Assembly: GCA_013400975.1 (NCBI GenBank)
Contig: WBMZ01006400.1
Location: forward strand, 186,001 to 250,000
Reading direction: 5' to 3'
DNA length: 64,000 nt
Origin: Atrichornis clamosus
Lineage: Eukaryota; Chordata; Aves; Passeriformes; Menuridae
Shown: positions 24,631 to 37,422 of the stretch, piece after piece
How positions within the stretch are numbered: the stretch's first letter is position 1
How the letters are laid out: every line of letters starts with the position of its first letter
Made by a program: the position numbers and the translations under genes
The notes under the pieces: generated by a model
Told to the model about the DNA's origin: nothing
The model's database searches: none
The model's input: the letters and a program-made list of their open reading frames with translations, nothing else

Positions 24631-27600
24631 GCTGCTCTTAGTTTTTAGCTATTGCTATCTATTAGTCCAGACAAATTTAAATCTTTCACAATAAAACTAC
24701 AAAATCCCACTCACCAAATCAATTAACTAATTCAATTTTTAATAGGTTAGATCAGTGAGGTAAATTCTATAAAGATCTATGTTTTTAAGCCCCTTTTATT
24801 GGATTATTTCACTGTTAACCTTAGGGACTTTAAAACATCAGATTAGAGCTTGTGAATTCCAGACTTCTCTTTATAAAATTGGATTCCTCAAAGTTTGACC
24901 TGTGGCAATTGTTTTGCTTTGTTTTCTTCCCCAGCGGCAGCAGTTTTCAGAAAAAATGAAATACACAACAGCAAGTGAATGACTGAATGCAACAAATATT
25001 GTCACAACAACACTCACATGTTAGGAAATGGATAAAATGATGGTTAAAAGGGACAAAAAATGATTTAATGGTATTCATTTTCTTCTCCCTTGCCCAATGG
25101 ATTGTCCATTGGTTCAACGCCTGATGTGAGGCACATTTTGCTGATAAATCAAAGTGGCTTATATTAATCTTTAAAATGAGAGTTTTCCCAAGCCTTTGTA
25201 TACACAATAAGGGTGTTTTTTTTGTTTTCTGCAGTGACGTCTTGGGGACATATGTGAAAAACATTTCTGAATGTAGGCTGCACAGCAGAGAGCAATTTAG
25301 CAAGGGTTAGATTTAGTTCATCTGTGCAGCCTAGCAAATCTTTTGGGGACATAAAACTTGGACAACATGGCATCTGCATTCCCTCTCTGCTCAGGAAACG
25401 TGGCTGCTTGATGGCGTGATAAGGCTGCCCCTTTCAGTGATGGCACTGGGACGTTATGCACTTCATCCTAGGGAAAATGCTGCCCTCCCATTATTCAGTA
25501 TCCCTAACAAATTACATTTTAGCCTTTCATCAGAGGCTTAGACTAGCAGAGAATGAGAAAGGCAATTTTACCTCCCTACATTCCCCCACTGTTTCACATT
25601 TAGAATTGCTCACCACAAGTTCTTTCTTAATTTTTAAAAATTACTCCCCTGAAAAGGTACATGTTTTTCTCACAGAAGTCTTTCTCCTCACTCCATATAA
25701 ATTTGGGAGTTTTTTCCTGGATAGCTTTTTAAAATCACAGCTGAATTTCCAACATCTGATAAGCAGTTCCTTAAAGCTGAACTGATTTAGAATACAAATA
25801 AACCACACAATTTTATCATGTGAATAACCAAACCTTAGAACAATTTGCCTACAGGTGTGCTGAATTCTCCATCACTTCAATCTCCAAATAAGCATTCAAT
25901 TTCTTTTAAAAATATAAGCTCTAAATCAACCAGGAACCACATTATACCTGATGCAATTGTTACAGCAGCAGATTCTACATGTGTGTTATACAGCAGAACA
26001 TACAAAATGACCATTACAGGGCTATTTAATATTAAAATACAGTTATAGGGTGAAAAACTAGGAAATGCATTTAAAACATATATTCCCTGGGTCTTCAAGT
26101 AACATCTTCCCCTCCAAAGTGTCCTCACAAAACAAGGAAAACTAACAACTGAGAAAATGAGCTTGGTTCTTTCATCTCATACTCACTATATGCATTTACT
26201 TATTCTTTAATCTGCAAAACAAACCAAACTCTGAAGCATTCCAACATTTTTTTTTTTTTCTCAAGTGATGTTTGTCTGATAAAGGAAGTGATTAAGAAAA
26301 AAGAAAAACTGAATTACTGACTGCAGTGTTCTGGAGCATTGTGATAAAAACACATTGGTAAAACATGTAAGGACAAGTACAACCCTGAAAAAAATAACAG
26401 ACACATGCAGAAGACTGGAACCTGAGTATATTCCTCTGATCTCTACCCTTTTTACATAGCCTCTAGGAGACACTGAAGTCACTGAGAATCACCGATTCTG
26501 CTGCAAAAGCATCAACAGCCAGATCTCACAGCAGTGCAAGCAGATTAAATCAATTACTGGCTTCTCTAGAAAACCACAGATCTGTTCTCCTATAGCTAAA
26601 ATGAAAACTAAACAAAATTAAACCCACTGCAGCGGTAAAACTTAGAATATGAAACTTCACAATGGATGTCGTATTTGTGAAATTTTCAGGTTATAACTAC
26701 CACTCTGGTAACACAGTTGAAGTGACCGGGCAATACATATGATCACTTCCATTTCTGAACAGTGGGTACCATGTCTGAGGGGATGATGAGGCTATATTTG
26801 GCTGGATACCTCTAAAAATATTTTCACAATAGTTAAAGATAATGAAAAGCTATCAGAATATTATTGGCTACACGTGTTTATGCTTCAGTAGAAGAAAGTA
26901 TATGATACTTAAGAGTGTATTTGGCATCATAGACTGTTCAACATTTTACTTTTAACAAATCATGGCCATCACTGATTACACTGGACACACAGAGATTGCA
27001 TTTAATGCCAAATTGTGTCGGAGGTCATTCACCATTCTTACAGCTATGACTTAGGAAGCCAGAAGGATACACCATAGGAATTTAGGTGATATCCCATACT
27101 TCAAAATTTCTTGTAGTATTTGCATTAGAGGACAAGTTAAGAGCAATGAAAGCATCAGAACAGTTCACAAGAGAGTGAGAAGGTTCTTTAATCAAGATGT
27201 GACACCCTGAAGCTCTCCTGTATCTTATATTTTATACAGAAAGCACTGAAAAAAATGGATTTATTACTTTTATTAATAAAAATTACATATAACTCCCTAG
27301 CCAAATTCTCAAAACAGTAAATGTGTCCTGTATTATCATTCATTGCTTTCTGAAGACATTCTAGTATTAAGAACAGACAGTAAGGTAGTACCAGTTTTGA
27401 GCCTGCCACCTCTTTATCAAAGTATAAGGACATAATCCTAACTGAAGCAACACTAGTGCAAGTGAGTGACAAGGTACAGAACATTTTATCAAAACTATTT
27501 CTCTTAGACCAGTCAATCTAAGTGATTCTCCTCTTGTGTTGCTCTTGCCTGAACTCAGACAAGACTGTCCTCTCTTCCTACTTGTTAGTGGAAAACTTGG

Positions 27601-30600
27601 CAGCTCTGTTTCTACCTTTCAGACAACAGAGAACAAAAATATTATGTGTAACTAAGCTTAACTTTCACACTTGGAATAAAATTTGAAAAATAGGCATGCA
27701 ATTGCAATTGCATATCAATTAGATAGCAAATAGAGGTTATATCTGTCAACACAAATGTGTTTTTTCCTTTATTGAAATAAAACAACCTTCATTTTCTCTT
27801 TTTCAGAACTTGTGTATTCTGCAAGTAGCGTTCAATCCAACAAATCACTTGAACATATGCTTACAGGTAAATTGACTTTCACTGGGCTACATTTGAAATT
27901 AGACATGTATTTACTGAATACTGATATTGTCACTGTACTACTTCACTGGCTCATCTTCTGCATCTCCCAGGCATGTCACAATCATGATAATACCTATTTG
28001 AACACATATTAGTAATGCAGCACCAGATACATATGTTTAATAGAGACAGTATTATAAAATATCATGCCAGAACATTTGTTTTATTGGAAAAAATTCTGCA
28101 GACACACATATTAGGACCAACCCAATGTACAATCCTTCATTCTTAAAAAAATCAAGGGCGTACACTTATCCTAGGCTATAGAAAAATTCAAGTGGCTGAG
28201 GACACTTAGGTGTCAAGTTTCCCATGCAAAAAACTCCACTCTCTAAAGTCTTCAAAGGTCTTAAAAACAAAGCATTTTCTATTAATAGAGATTTAAAAAA
28301 ATAGATTTACTCCTCACAGTAAGGGATAGATTGTCAATACTGCAAGATCAGGTAAATAGATATTTGATCTGACCAGGAAGTCAGCACTGAATCTGATTTC
28401 TGCATTGGCAAGTTGAAACTGGTAAAACTGGGGTTAAAGAAGGAATGCAAACAAAAATGAATTATGTTGCACATAAAAGGAAGTTTCAAAGGGGAAATAA
28501 AATATGAGGTATAATTTAATTGGAGTCACTAGACTATTCTCCACATTATACATAGTGTTCATACAATCACTAGTGCAAGCAGGCAAAATTCAATAAAAAT
28601 GAATAAAGTTTCCCAACAAATTTTAATGCATTTATCTCTTTTACTATGAATCATATACAGAAGTTGCACAGGTCTCCCATGGACCTCATTTCCAATTACA
28701 CCCATCCCAGATAAAGGAATGCATTAAGCACCATTTTGCTCATCCATTCGTTTACAGTGCTCATTCATTATGAAAAAAGGCAAAGCAATTGGATTGAGCC
28801 AAATCCCATTTTCATTCTTTTCTGCAGCAAAACCCACACTTACTGGCACTGATTGTTTCTGTAATATTTCTTTTGCAATAAAAATCAGAGACAAATTTGG
28901 GGGGAAGTGAATGTGTTCCTTAACTTGAGCCGGAGAACTTCTACATCTTTATTAGCAAACATAATCACACACTAAGACAGTAATTTCTTCTATCATTAAT
29001 ATAATTGATTGTTTAGGATAGGACAAGTAATCAAATGACATATATAAGAAATACATAAGCTAAAAATATTAGAACTGAATTTCCACTAGCATTCCTTCTA
29101 CCCAGTCTCAGCCAAGTCAGTTTTCTAAGATCTCCAACTCTATATGACTGCAGGGAGCTAGAGGTAAAGGACAATAAATGCTTGCAAGCTGGCATCAAGA
29201 AAAGAAGAAATATGTGAATATATGCCTAATTTCCCCAATTGAGCTGGTCACAAGTTATACCTACCTCTAGGCATTACATAATGAACATACAAATCAGAGG
29301 CTATTGGATACTGGAGGGAGAAAAGGGTCTAATTTTACAATTGTCATCCTATACCTCCAATTCTGCATTATCAACAAATGATAAATGCCAGTGACACAGG
29401 GACAGACTACTGTGCAAATTATTTTTTATAGTTTTATTTATAAGATTAAAACATTTCCTTTGAGACACTGCAGCAGAGGACTTAATATATGATGCATGAA
29501 TCATGCAATGCTTTTAAGGGAAATGTCTATGTGCCCCTATAGCATAATTTTGTTAGAGACATTTGTTTTAGAATGTAGTGCTGGAGTGGACAAAATTAAA
29601 ACATTAGTGGACAGTACTACCAGCAGATTACAAGTGTGAATTGTAAATTACATCAGCCCAGTTATAAAGGAAAGCACAGGAAATGTTCTGTCAGTGACCT
29701 GGCATAGATATAATGGAGACTTTTCTGGCACTGTGACAAATATTATATGTTCTGCAGCTTCTCTGCTGTGCACAGAGCACATCAGGGTTGCATCTAATAG
29801 GGTCCTGTAGAAAAGTCCTCATAATTATTTTTAGATGGAAACCATTTCTTACTTTATGTATAAAACAAAGATCTTTTTTCACCTTCCCATTTACAGTACT
29901 GATTCATACACCCTGTTTCCCAAGCCACAGCACCTACTGCAGTTCAAGGAGAAGTGAATCAAAGGTAACATGGGGCTTCTGATTCAGAAATCATGGTTTT
30001 TTGTGGAGTCTAAGCTCCTCTGCTTTAAGTACTAATGAGGTAAACAGCACTGAGACAGACTGATAAAAGTGAAGTGGGAAGGTTTTATAATACCATCTAC
30101 ATGTACTGTAAAGTAAATCAAAGGATCTCATTTATTAATATTTTATTGATTGTTACTTATAAATAGTAAAGACAACCAGCAAATTCAGTGGACAGAGTGG
30201 GTGTAATAAAGCAAACTACATAAACCACATACTGCCTGAGAAAAAAAATTAGCAAAACTGAATCTTTAAGTAGTAAAAGACCTACTTTAAAGTCAGCTCT
30301 TTTTGAAGATGCCTAAAATGTCAAGAGCTAGTTGTGTGGCAGTGTTCACCGGATTTAAAATTTTAAAAAAGAGAAAGAAAGATGTTTATGAGCAGTGGGA
30401 TGCATCAGCTGAGCCCCTTCCCACAGCAGGACCCTCCCACCCCACACTGCCTGAGCAGGCTGCTGGTACCTGAGAACAGCATCGTGACACACTTGTGCCT
30501 AAGTGTATCTTGCACAAAACTTTCAGATTCATTTTTAGCTCCTCTTATTTTTCAGAGAGAAGCTTAACTATTATTTAATCAATTGCAAAACAACTTAAAA

Positions 30601-32628
30601 TCCCTATACACACAAAAACTTAATATGAAAGGGTCATCAGGCTAATCTTCTAGTCACTCTGCAGCCAAGGCCCAATTCCACAACCTTTGATTTTTGAAGC
30701 TGGTGACAAATCTTGATATGTCCAACTGTCCTTGAAGTTAGAGTAAGCCAAGCATCTGAGCAAGTGCCCTCATTTTTCAAACCCTCAAATTGCCTTTTTC
30801 ACCTTTCAGAATCCCCCTGCTATTACCACAGAGCAGATCCTGACAGACTCTTTGCTGATGCACAGGAGGCAGCATTTTAGCAAAGCTTTCATGTTCCATG
30901 TATGGGTTTGTCAGAATCGCAGTGCCAGGAGAGAAAGAATCTCTCGCAGCAGGAGAGGGGGAGGCATTTTGAACCACCACAAAGGACTCCATCAAAGCTT
31001 GTCCTTTTCCTAGGCACCAAATTAATGCCATGAAAGGAAAAGGGAAGAAAGAGACTCTCCTTCTCTGAGAGAATGGAGAACTAATAGAGGACTATGGAAA
31101 CAAATCACAATTTTTTTGCATGCAAATGTTTGGGGAGATCACATTGATCATGGGTCTAACAAGAGGCTGCTGCAGAAATCTTAATAAGGCAGGGTAGGAT
31201 ATTGCAAAGTTGCATGAATTCTGCCCAAAGAAATCACTCACTAGTTTGCTGCACAGTTGATGTCCTGGGAAGAAGCTCTGAAATATAATGTCACCTTTCC
31301 ATTGCTGCTGGAACGTTCATGTCCCAATCCCCCACACTCATCCCAGTTATAATTGAATATTACTTGTAAAAAACCAGAGTATGCCAGAACCTCAAACACC
31401 ACCATGCCTCCAGTGTCTCAGTATGTTGTCAAACAAGCTTCAAAAGTATTTTCTGGATGTTAAAAATGTAGTAAAGGCTCTTATTTAAGAGCACACTCCC
31501 TGGTCAGAAAGTAAAATTTATGGAAATTTTTACTTGTGATTCATCTTGCATAACTCTACAATGAGGAAATAAAAACAACAACCACAAAGGAAAATGACCC
31601 ACAATACTTACAATCAATTTGAAGTTGGTTTCAGAATCAGCTCTGCTTATAAGCAAGCTCCATGTAAAATCTCATGGTTTTAAGCACTGGGGGCCATTTG
31701 TCTGAGACTGGTTTTTTTCACAACCACTCCTACACTGTTGCCCTCTTACTTCTAGATTTAAGTTTAATTGACATTGTTTAATGCCTTGGTCCTACACTGG
31801 AATATGTCTTGTTTCCATAGCCCCTCTACACACTGAAAGAATTGTCATCATGGGATACCCCCAAACAAGAAACATTTGCACAGGGGTTTTTGAGCTTTGC
31901 TTGCATCTGAGTTCAGAGGAACAGCAGAACTGCTGACACGCTTGAATAATCATGAAGGCAGAAAGTGCTCACAGACTCAGCACATGTGGGTCACCACTAA
32001 GTTATGTTCTATGCTTTTGAAACATCCTTTTGGTCAGGTAAGTATGAAAGCTAAATATCATATAACAAATATATGACTATCTAATGGAAGTGAAATACCA
32101 GTTTTATATGGTATAAAGGCTAATTAGTAAAACAACCTCTTTCAATTTGGTAGGAATTTCTCAGAATTTGTTTAATCAACTATGACAGAATATTTCTCTA
32201 CTTATGAAATAATTTCACAAATCTATAGGTTCAAAGGTAAAAATTGTTTTAATTTTGAATTACACTTTTAGTATGAATTCCATATAATTTATCACAAGTT
32301 CTATTCTTACGGTTAACTTTTTTCTGTGCTGTAAGAAGCATCTAGAATTAGAGACTTCCCATGGACAAACCCTGCCAGACACCTAGCTGCCCTGCAAGCC
32401 ACTAATACATGTAATCATGCTCATACCAGGAAATCAGTTACAATTCTGGGGGCGGGAGGAATTTTTGCCTGCATTCAGTACATATTGTTATTTAGCACTG
32501 ATGCTTATAGGATTCTTTTATGTTTCTAGGCATAGATAAAGTTATTTACAATTTAAGCATAGATCGCAAGACAATCTTTCATGCCCAATACATAAAATGC
32601 ATAAGACCAAACTAATCCAATATAAATC
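24631..32628. other. Non-coding unique DNA, no gene seen
   Basis: Eight kilobases of AT-rich DNA without a recognised gene. Minus-strand frames of up to 118 codons (24947-25303) are Cys/Phe-rich and appear random. It contains a T13 run (26247-26259), an 18-bp perfect palindrome (27696-27713) and a 16-base near-palindrome with a two-base centre at 31477-31492 (GCTCTTA and TAAGAGC). Confidence 0.55.
27696..27713. repeat. 18-bp perfect palindrome
   Basis: ATGCAATTGCAATTGCAT equals its own reverse complement. It contains overlapping ATTGCAAT cores, which resemble half-sites of C/EBP-type bZIP factors, and ATGCAAT ends that resemble POU motifs. Binding is inferred only. Confidence 0.9.
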
Positions 32629-33100
32629 TGTCAGGTTTTTACCTCAGCTGGCAACTCAGTACCACACAGCTGCTCCCACCCTGGGAGGGGAGAAACCTCA
32701 TGGGTTGAGATAAGAACAGCTTAACAACTGAAACAAAGTGCAGTATAATAATAATGATTAGAATGCTACTAATAACATTGCAGCAGAAAGGATTGGGAGG
32801 AAAGAGATAAAACCCAAGAAACACAGGTGAAGCACAATACAGCTGCTCACCCCTGCTGACCAATGCCCAGCCTGGCCCTGAGCAGCGTTCAGCGTTGGCC
32901 TCCGGCCAACTCCCCCCAGTTTACACACTGGGCAGGGCAGTCTGTGGTGTGGAAAATCCTCTGGCCAGTTCGTGTCAGCTGTCCTGGCCATGCTCCCTCC
33001 TGGCCCCCTGTGCACCTGCAGAGCACGAGACACTTGCAGAAGCAGGGCAGATGCAAGGCTCAGGCACATGCCCACATCAGCACGTTCTCTCACAGCACTC
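32629..33100 (-). mobile_element. Avian endogenous retrovirus LTR, truncated solo
   Basis: A minus-strand LTR fragment. Its plus-strand left edge at 32629 starts with TGTCAGG, the reverse complement of an LTR ending in CA. The next block, CAGCTGGCAACTCAGTACCA, is the hallmark of a widespread avian ERV LTR family. Further family matches are TGGGTTGAGATAA, CCGGCCAACTCCCCCCAGTT, CACACTGGGCA and CCAGTTCGTGTCAGCTGTCC. Similarity weakens after about 33055, so the 5' part of the LTR is degraded or lost. No gag, pol or env sequence was seen on either side, so this is a solo LTR remnant. The exact ERV class (ERVL- or ERVK-like) cannot be fixed by eye. Confidence 0.82.
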
Positions 33101-33291
33101 CTCTAGGATGGACTAGTGACACATTCCCTTCTTTCTTTTTCTCTCTCTTTCTCACTCATAGCTAGAGCCACTTTTGCTCTAGTGGGCTCCAGAAAAAAAT
33201 ATTGAGCAAAGCAGTAACAAATGAAAATATTTTCCTGAAAATATCTGTTTCAGGTCCCAAGCTACCAGCTATTTTCTTACATTTGCAGTGT

Positions 33292-33345
33292 TACAAAAAA
33301 AAAATCAAAAATCAACAAACAAACAAAAACCCCTCAAACCCCAAC
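33292..33345. repeat. AC-rich low-complexity tract
   Basis: An A8 run is followed by CAAA-, AACCCC- and CAAACCCC-type units. It belongs to the recurrent AAACC class of tracts in this window. Confidence 0.8.
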
Positions 33346-34538
33346 AAATTAATACACTCCTACAAAATAAAAAATGATATACATAGGCAACAAAAATAAT
33401 TCTAAAATTAGTGAGATAATTCTTTTACAGAAAGACTAGTTTACATTTTAGCTGCAGCCACTTAATTTTAGCTACATGCTCTCAGCTGCAAGATAATATT
33501 TTAGTGGAAAAGCTTTTAGTGACAGAGTTTGTGTGAAAAATACAACTGTAACAAAAGCAACACCAAGGGCTTCTGACCAAAATATTTTTTTCAACACTTT
33601 TGCTGAGGTATCAGAAAAATTCTGCCTTACTTAGTTTTTGCATCCATGAAAGTCTCCAATATTCACTCCAGAAATACTTTTGATATTCAGATAGTGCCCT
33701 GTTGAATGGTCTTCCACTCTATTATGGCCTATTCTCAGGCCTGGCCTGATGCTCAAGGGTCAAAGCAGAGGATATAAACCACAACAAGATCTATTTACTC
33801 TGTATGTGACAACTGGAAGAAAAGCAGAGAGGACAGGGAGAAAAATCCACTATTACTTAACATTGGCTGGGATTTTTACCCCATGCAGGACACAGCAGTA
33901 GAACAAACTCATTCCTTGAAAGGTACATTTAAATCAGAAAAGGAATTAATATGATGAATATATCAAACTTCACATATAATGCAACTGAAGCTATAATAGA
34001 TTTAAAAAAAAAAGTCTAGCAAGAGTAAATTATGAGTCAACGAGGAGAAAAAAATCCAAGACCTGATGGTCTCTGTCTACTGAGCTCATGGATCCCAGTC
34101 TCAATTAGAAAGTGTCATTCGTGCTTCTATCCAAGGTCTCTCATTTTGTTTTCTTGTTAGAAATAATAGCCAGAGAAAGAAGAAGGAGAACAGGGTGTAT
34201 TCGGGATGACAACAGATAAATTTCCAAGAAATGTTAGTAAAGAAAGAATGAGACAAAACAAAACATGGATTTTACAATCTTGACAGCATGACTTTAAGTT
34301 TCCTGCTACAAAGGCATTCAGGATCACAGACACACACACTGGTAGAACAAACTCAAGCTTTGCTTATTCAGACATTCATTTGGAACACAACCTTCTGATC
34401 TACTTGTTTGACTTTCAACTCTGTCCCCACAAGTAAAGATTCAGCCCCAATTACAGCATAATGCACTTCTTGTATAAACCAGTTTGACATATGGATTGTG
34501 AAATATACTCTTATTATGCCAAAACTAATATCTTTAAT

Positions 34539-34562
34539 ATAATAATAATAATAATAATAATA
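34539..34562. repeat. (ATA)8 microsatellite
   Basis: Eight uninterrupted ATA units. Trinucleotide A/T repeats of this length are often polymorphic. Confidence 0.92.
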
Positions 34563-37385
34563 GTGTCCCTACAAAACCTCCATTTAAAGGAGCCAATGCC
34601 TTAACATTAGAATTGTAAAAAGAATTCTTTCAAGTAATGGACTGGCCTAATCCACTAAAATTTTAGAAGATTAATCTTCTATAATCTCCTTGCAACATTA
34701 ATATACAAACTAAATAAATAGTATTATTAGTCCCAGTATGCTTGTCTAAGTTATATACAAATTATTTTTTACCAATTCCAAAAAAGTACACATATAGCTC
34801 AGGCAAACCAAAAGGACTCCTCAAATAAAAGAAAGTGAAATAGGGCTGCAGACCAGGTTTACAAGAGGTGCAATGCGTTAGACTGATAACTGCTAATTTC
34901 TGAAGGTACTTCAGAATACTCCAGGAAGAACACTTCTGGAAAATTAATGCCTTCATAAAAATGTGTAGAAGCAATAAACCCCCGAGATTAGCAATAGAGC
35001 ATCTGTTAAGTAGTTTATTTTTTGTGTTAGTATAAGTCTGACAAAGGGGTCATGCAGAGTTGGTATGTATGTCACAAGTTACAATACATTTATTTCTCTG
35101 TGAAGCATAAAATATTTACTGTACTGTAATATGTTGCTGATATTAAATAATTCTATCAAGGCCAAGGCACACATAAGGTTTTGATGATTTCTTGAGAAAA
35201 TACCACCATAAATCTTGGGCTTCTGTATAATTATCTCAAACAGCCAATAGACCTCATATGGTTTCTTCAAGCCTCTTTGTTTTTCAGGGCAAAAAGTGAA
35301 ACACTGCTTCTTCAGGGAGGAATTGCTCAAATATACAGACATTTACACTCAGACTCTCAGCTCCATGAAACCTCATTAACTCTACTGCTACCCTGAACAA
35401 GAACCAAATGTTTTCTAAATTACATCAACATACACTGACTTTAAGGTTATAATGGCAGTGTAAATAGAGGAAAATAACCTCTTTGCACTTAGCATGTACA
35501 TCTGACTTTCTAATTTTACCAGTTATAGCTTAAATTATCTATTTCATGTCAGGATGTAGAGGGGCTATGGAAGAAACATCACCTGGACAGAGCCAAAGTC
35601 ACCTCCCAGAGTTATCTAACAATACTATGGGGAAGTAGTATTCATGCTTAAACCACTAGGAATTTGTAAATTTATGAATTTCCACTTACTGTTTTTTGCT
35701 AAGCATAATTAAAATATTATTTTGCGTAGATCTCAGTACTCCTTTTTGTCTTCAAGCACCAACAAGGGGTAGTTACATCTCTTACACTGTCAATGCAGCA
35801 ACAGTTTACTGCTACTTAGTGTTTATAAGCAAGAAAGTAATACAGTCAAGACTAAAGAAATTTAAAATTGTTTCAGCCACAGTGTTCTTAAAATGGTCAC
35901 TTTCTTCTTTGGTGTCATTTTAAGACTGAAAATAATATTTTGCTTCATAAAATCATCAGCTTAATTTTTTTTGTGAAAGCATTACAGTGAGGAATGTTGA
36001 AATATCTTAGAGTTATATTTGCTGTGCTATGAAAACCCACTACTGCATTTCTTTGCAAATGTCCCACGAATGTTTCATGGGAATGTTTCAGAAGCAAATG
36101 GACCCTTTCCTTGCTGTGTACTTGTGGCCAGTTGTGCTGTTCTAATGGCTACTATCTAATAAATAACATTTAACATTCTTTTAGATTTACTAGTTTACTG
36201 CTATTCTAATTTACGCTGCCTTAATAGCTAGGATAGACTGTTTTCCAAACAACATTTTCAGTTAAGGGTCAAATAAACCAAGTACAATTTAAAATAAATA
36301 AATAAAAATATTTTAAAAGATGATACAACCATACCTATCCTATCTGCTAAGAGTAATTTTAAGTTTTACCCACACAATATTTCCAGGTCTCACACTTTAT
36401 CAACTGAGATTTTCTCTCATCTTTGCCATTAAAATGAGTCACATTGGTTCTCTCCTAACACATTAACCAGCACTTTATTGTCATTGTGGTTAAGTTGTGG
36501 GGAGTCTTACTCAAGATCAGAAGTTCTTTTCAGAGCTGTAAAAGCCATTCTCTTCCAAGCACAAAATGGAAAACAATCCGAAAATAATCATCAATAGCAT
36601 CATCAAATTCCAGAGTAAAACTTACTCTTTCCAAAACTCTGGAGAATGTTTGCCTGATCCTTCCAAACTGGTCTCCACCTTTGACTTCTTGTTTGCTCTC
36701 AGGCAGTACTTGGACAAGCAGTCTTTGCTCTTGTACAATCAACCCCTCTGATCATCCTCAAAGGAAATTAAAACTTTGCTGAGAAAGATGGAACAAAATA
36801 CTCCATTCTCACTTATTCCAGCTATGGACCAGGAGGAGTACAGACCAGTCTCATTTCAAGTGAGTCTACTTCTCTCAAACAAGGACATTCAGTAAGTTGG
36901 CTAACCTCTTCAGAAACATTTTCAGGATTTATTCTACCTGTAATTTGTACATGAAGAATGGAAGAAGAAAAGAAACTTTGATTATAGTTCCAAATACATA
37001 ACACTGCATACAATCATGTTCTGTTACAGAATTATTTTCCCAGTTACATAATCCATCCAATACTAAACTCAGATTTTCCTTCTGATTTTCAGTCCAAAAC
37101 CTTTACAAGGCAAAAATAAATCACTATTTTTTCCCCCTTTTCCTTCTAAGTGAGTTTGAAAGGCCTTAGATGCATTTTGAATGACGTGGTTAAGCATGTA
37201 TTGCTTCAGCACACAGTTTAGTTATTTTGATAATGGGACCACAGAAAATACTGCATTCATCTTTGTCAGATATATAAGGTCTTTACCAAGTTGATCAGGC
37301 CTTAAGTGGTTAGCAGGAAGACAAGAAATGCAGTAAACAAGCACAGATTGAGGGACTGTTCACAAGGACTAGGATCAATCCCTTC

Positions 37386-37422
37386 AGCTGCCTGACTGAT
37401 CAAACCATATCCTCAGGCAGCT
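37386..37422. repeat. Inverted repeat, 10-bp arms
   Basis: AGCTGCCTGA (37386-37395) and TCAGGCAGCT (37413-37422) are perfect reverse complements with a 17-base spacer. The arms are GC-richer than the surroundings. Confidence 0.8.

Noticed and set aside
32758..33165. Frames of 100-111 codons on both strands.
   Set aside because: They lie in or beside the truncated LTR and are non-coding LTR sequence.
36530..36742. Overlapping frames on both strands, with a protein-looking minus-strand peptide (RIRQTFSRVLERVSFTLEF).
   Set aside because: No family was recognised, both strands are open equally and the segment is short. Chance cannot be excluded. Translated search and dN/dS would decide.
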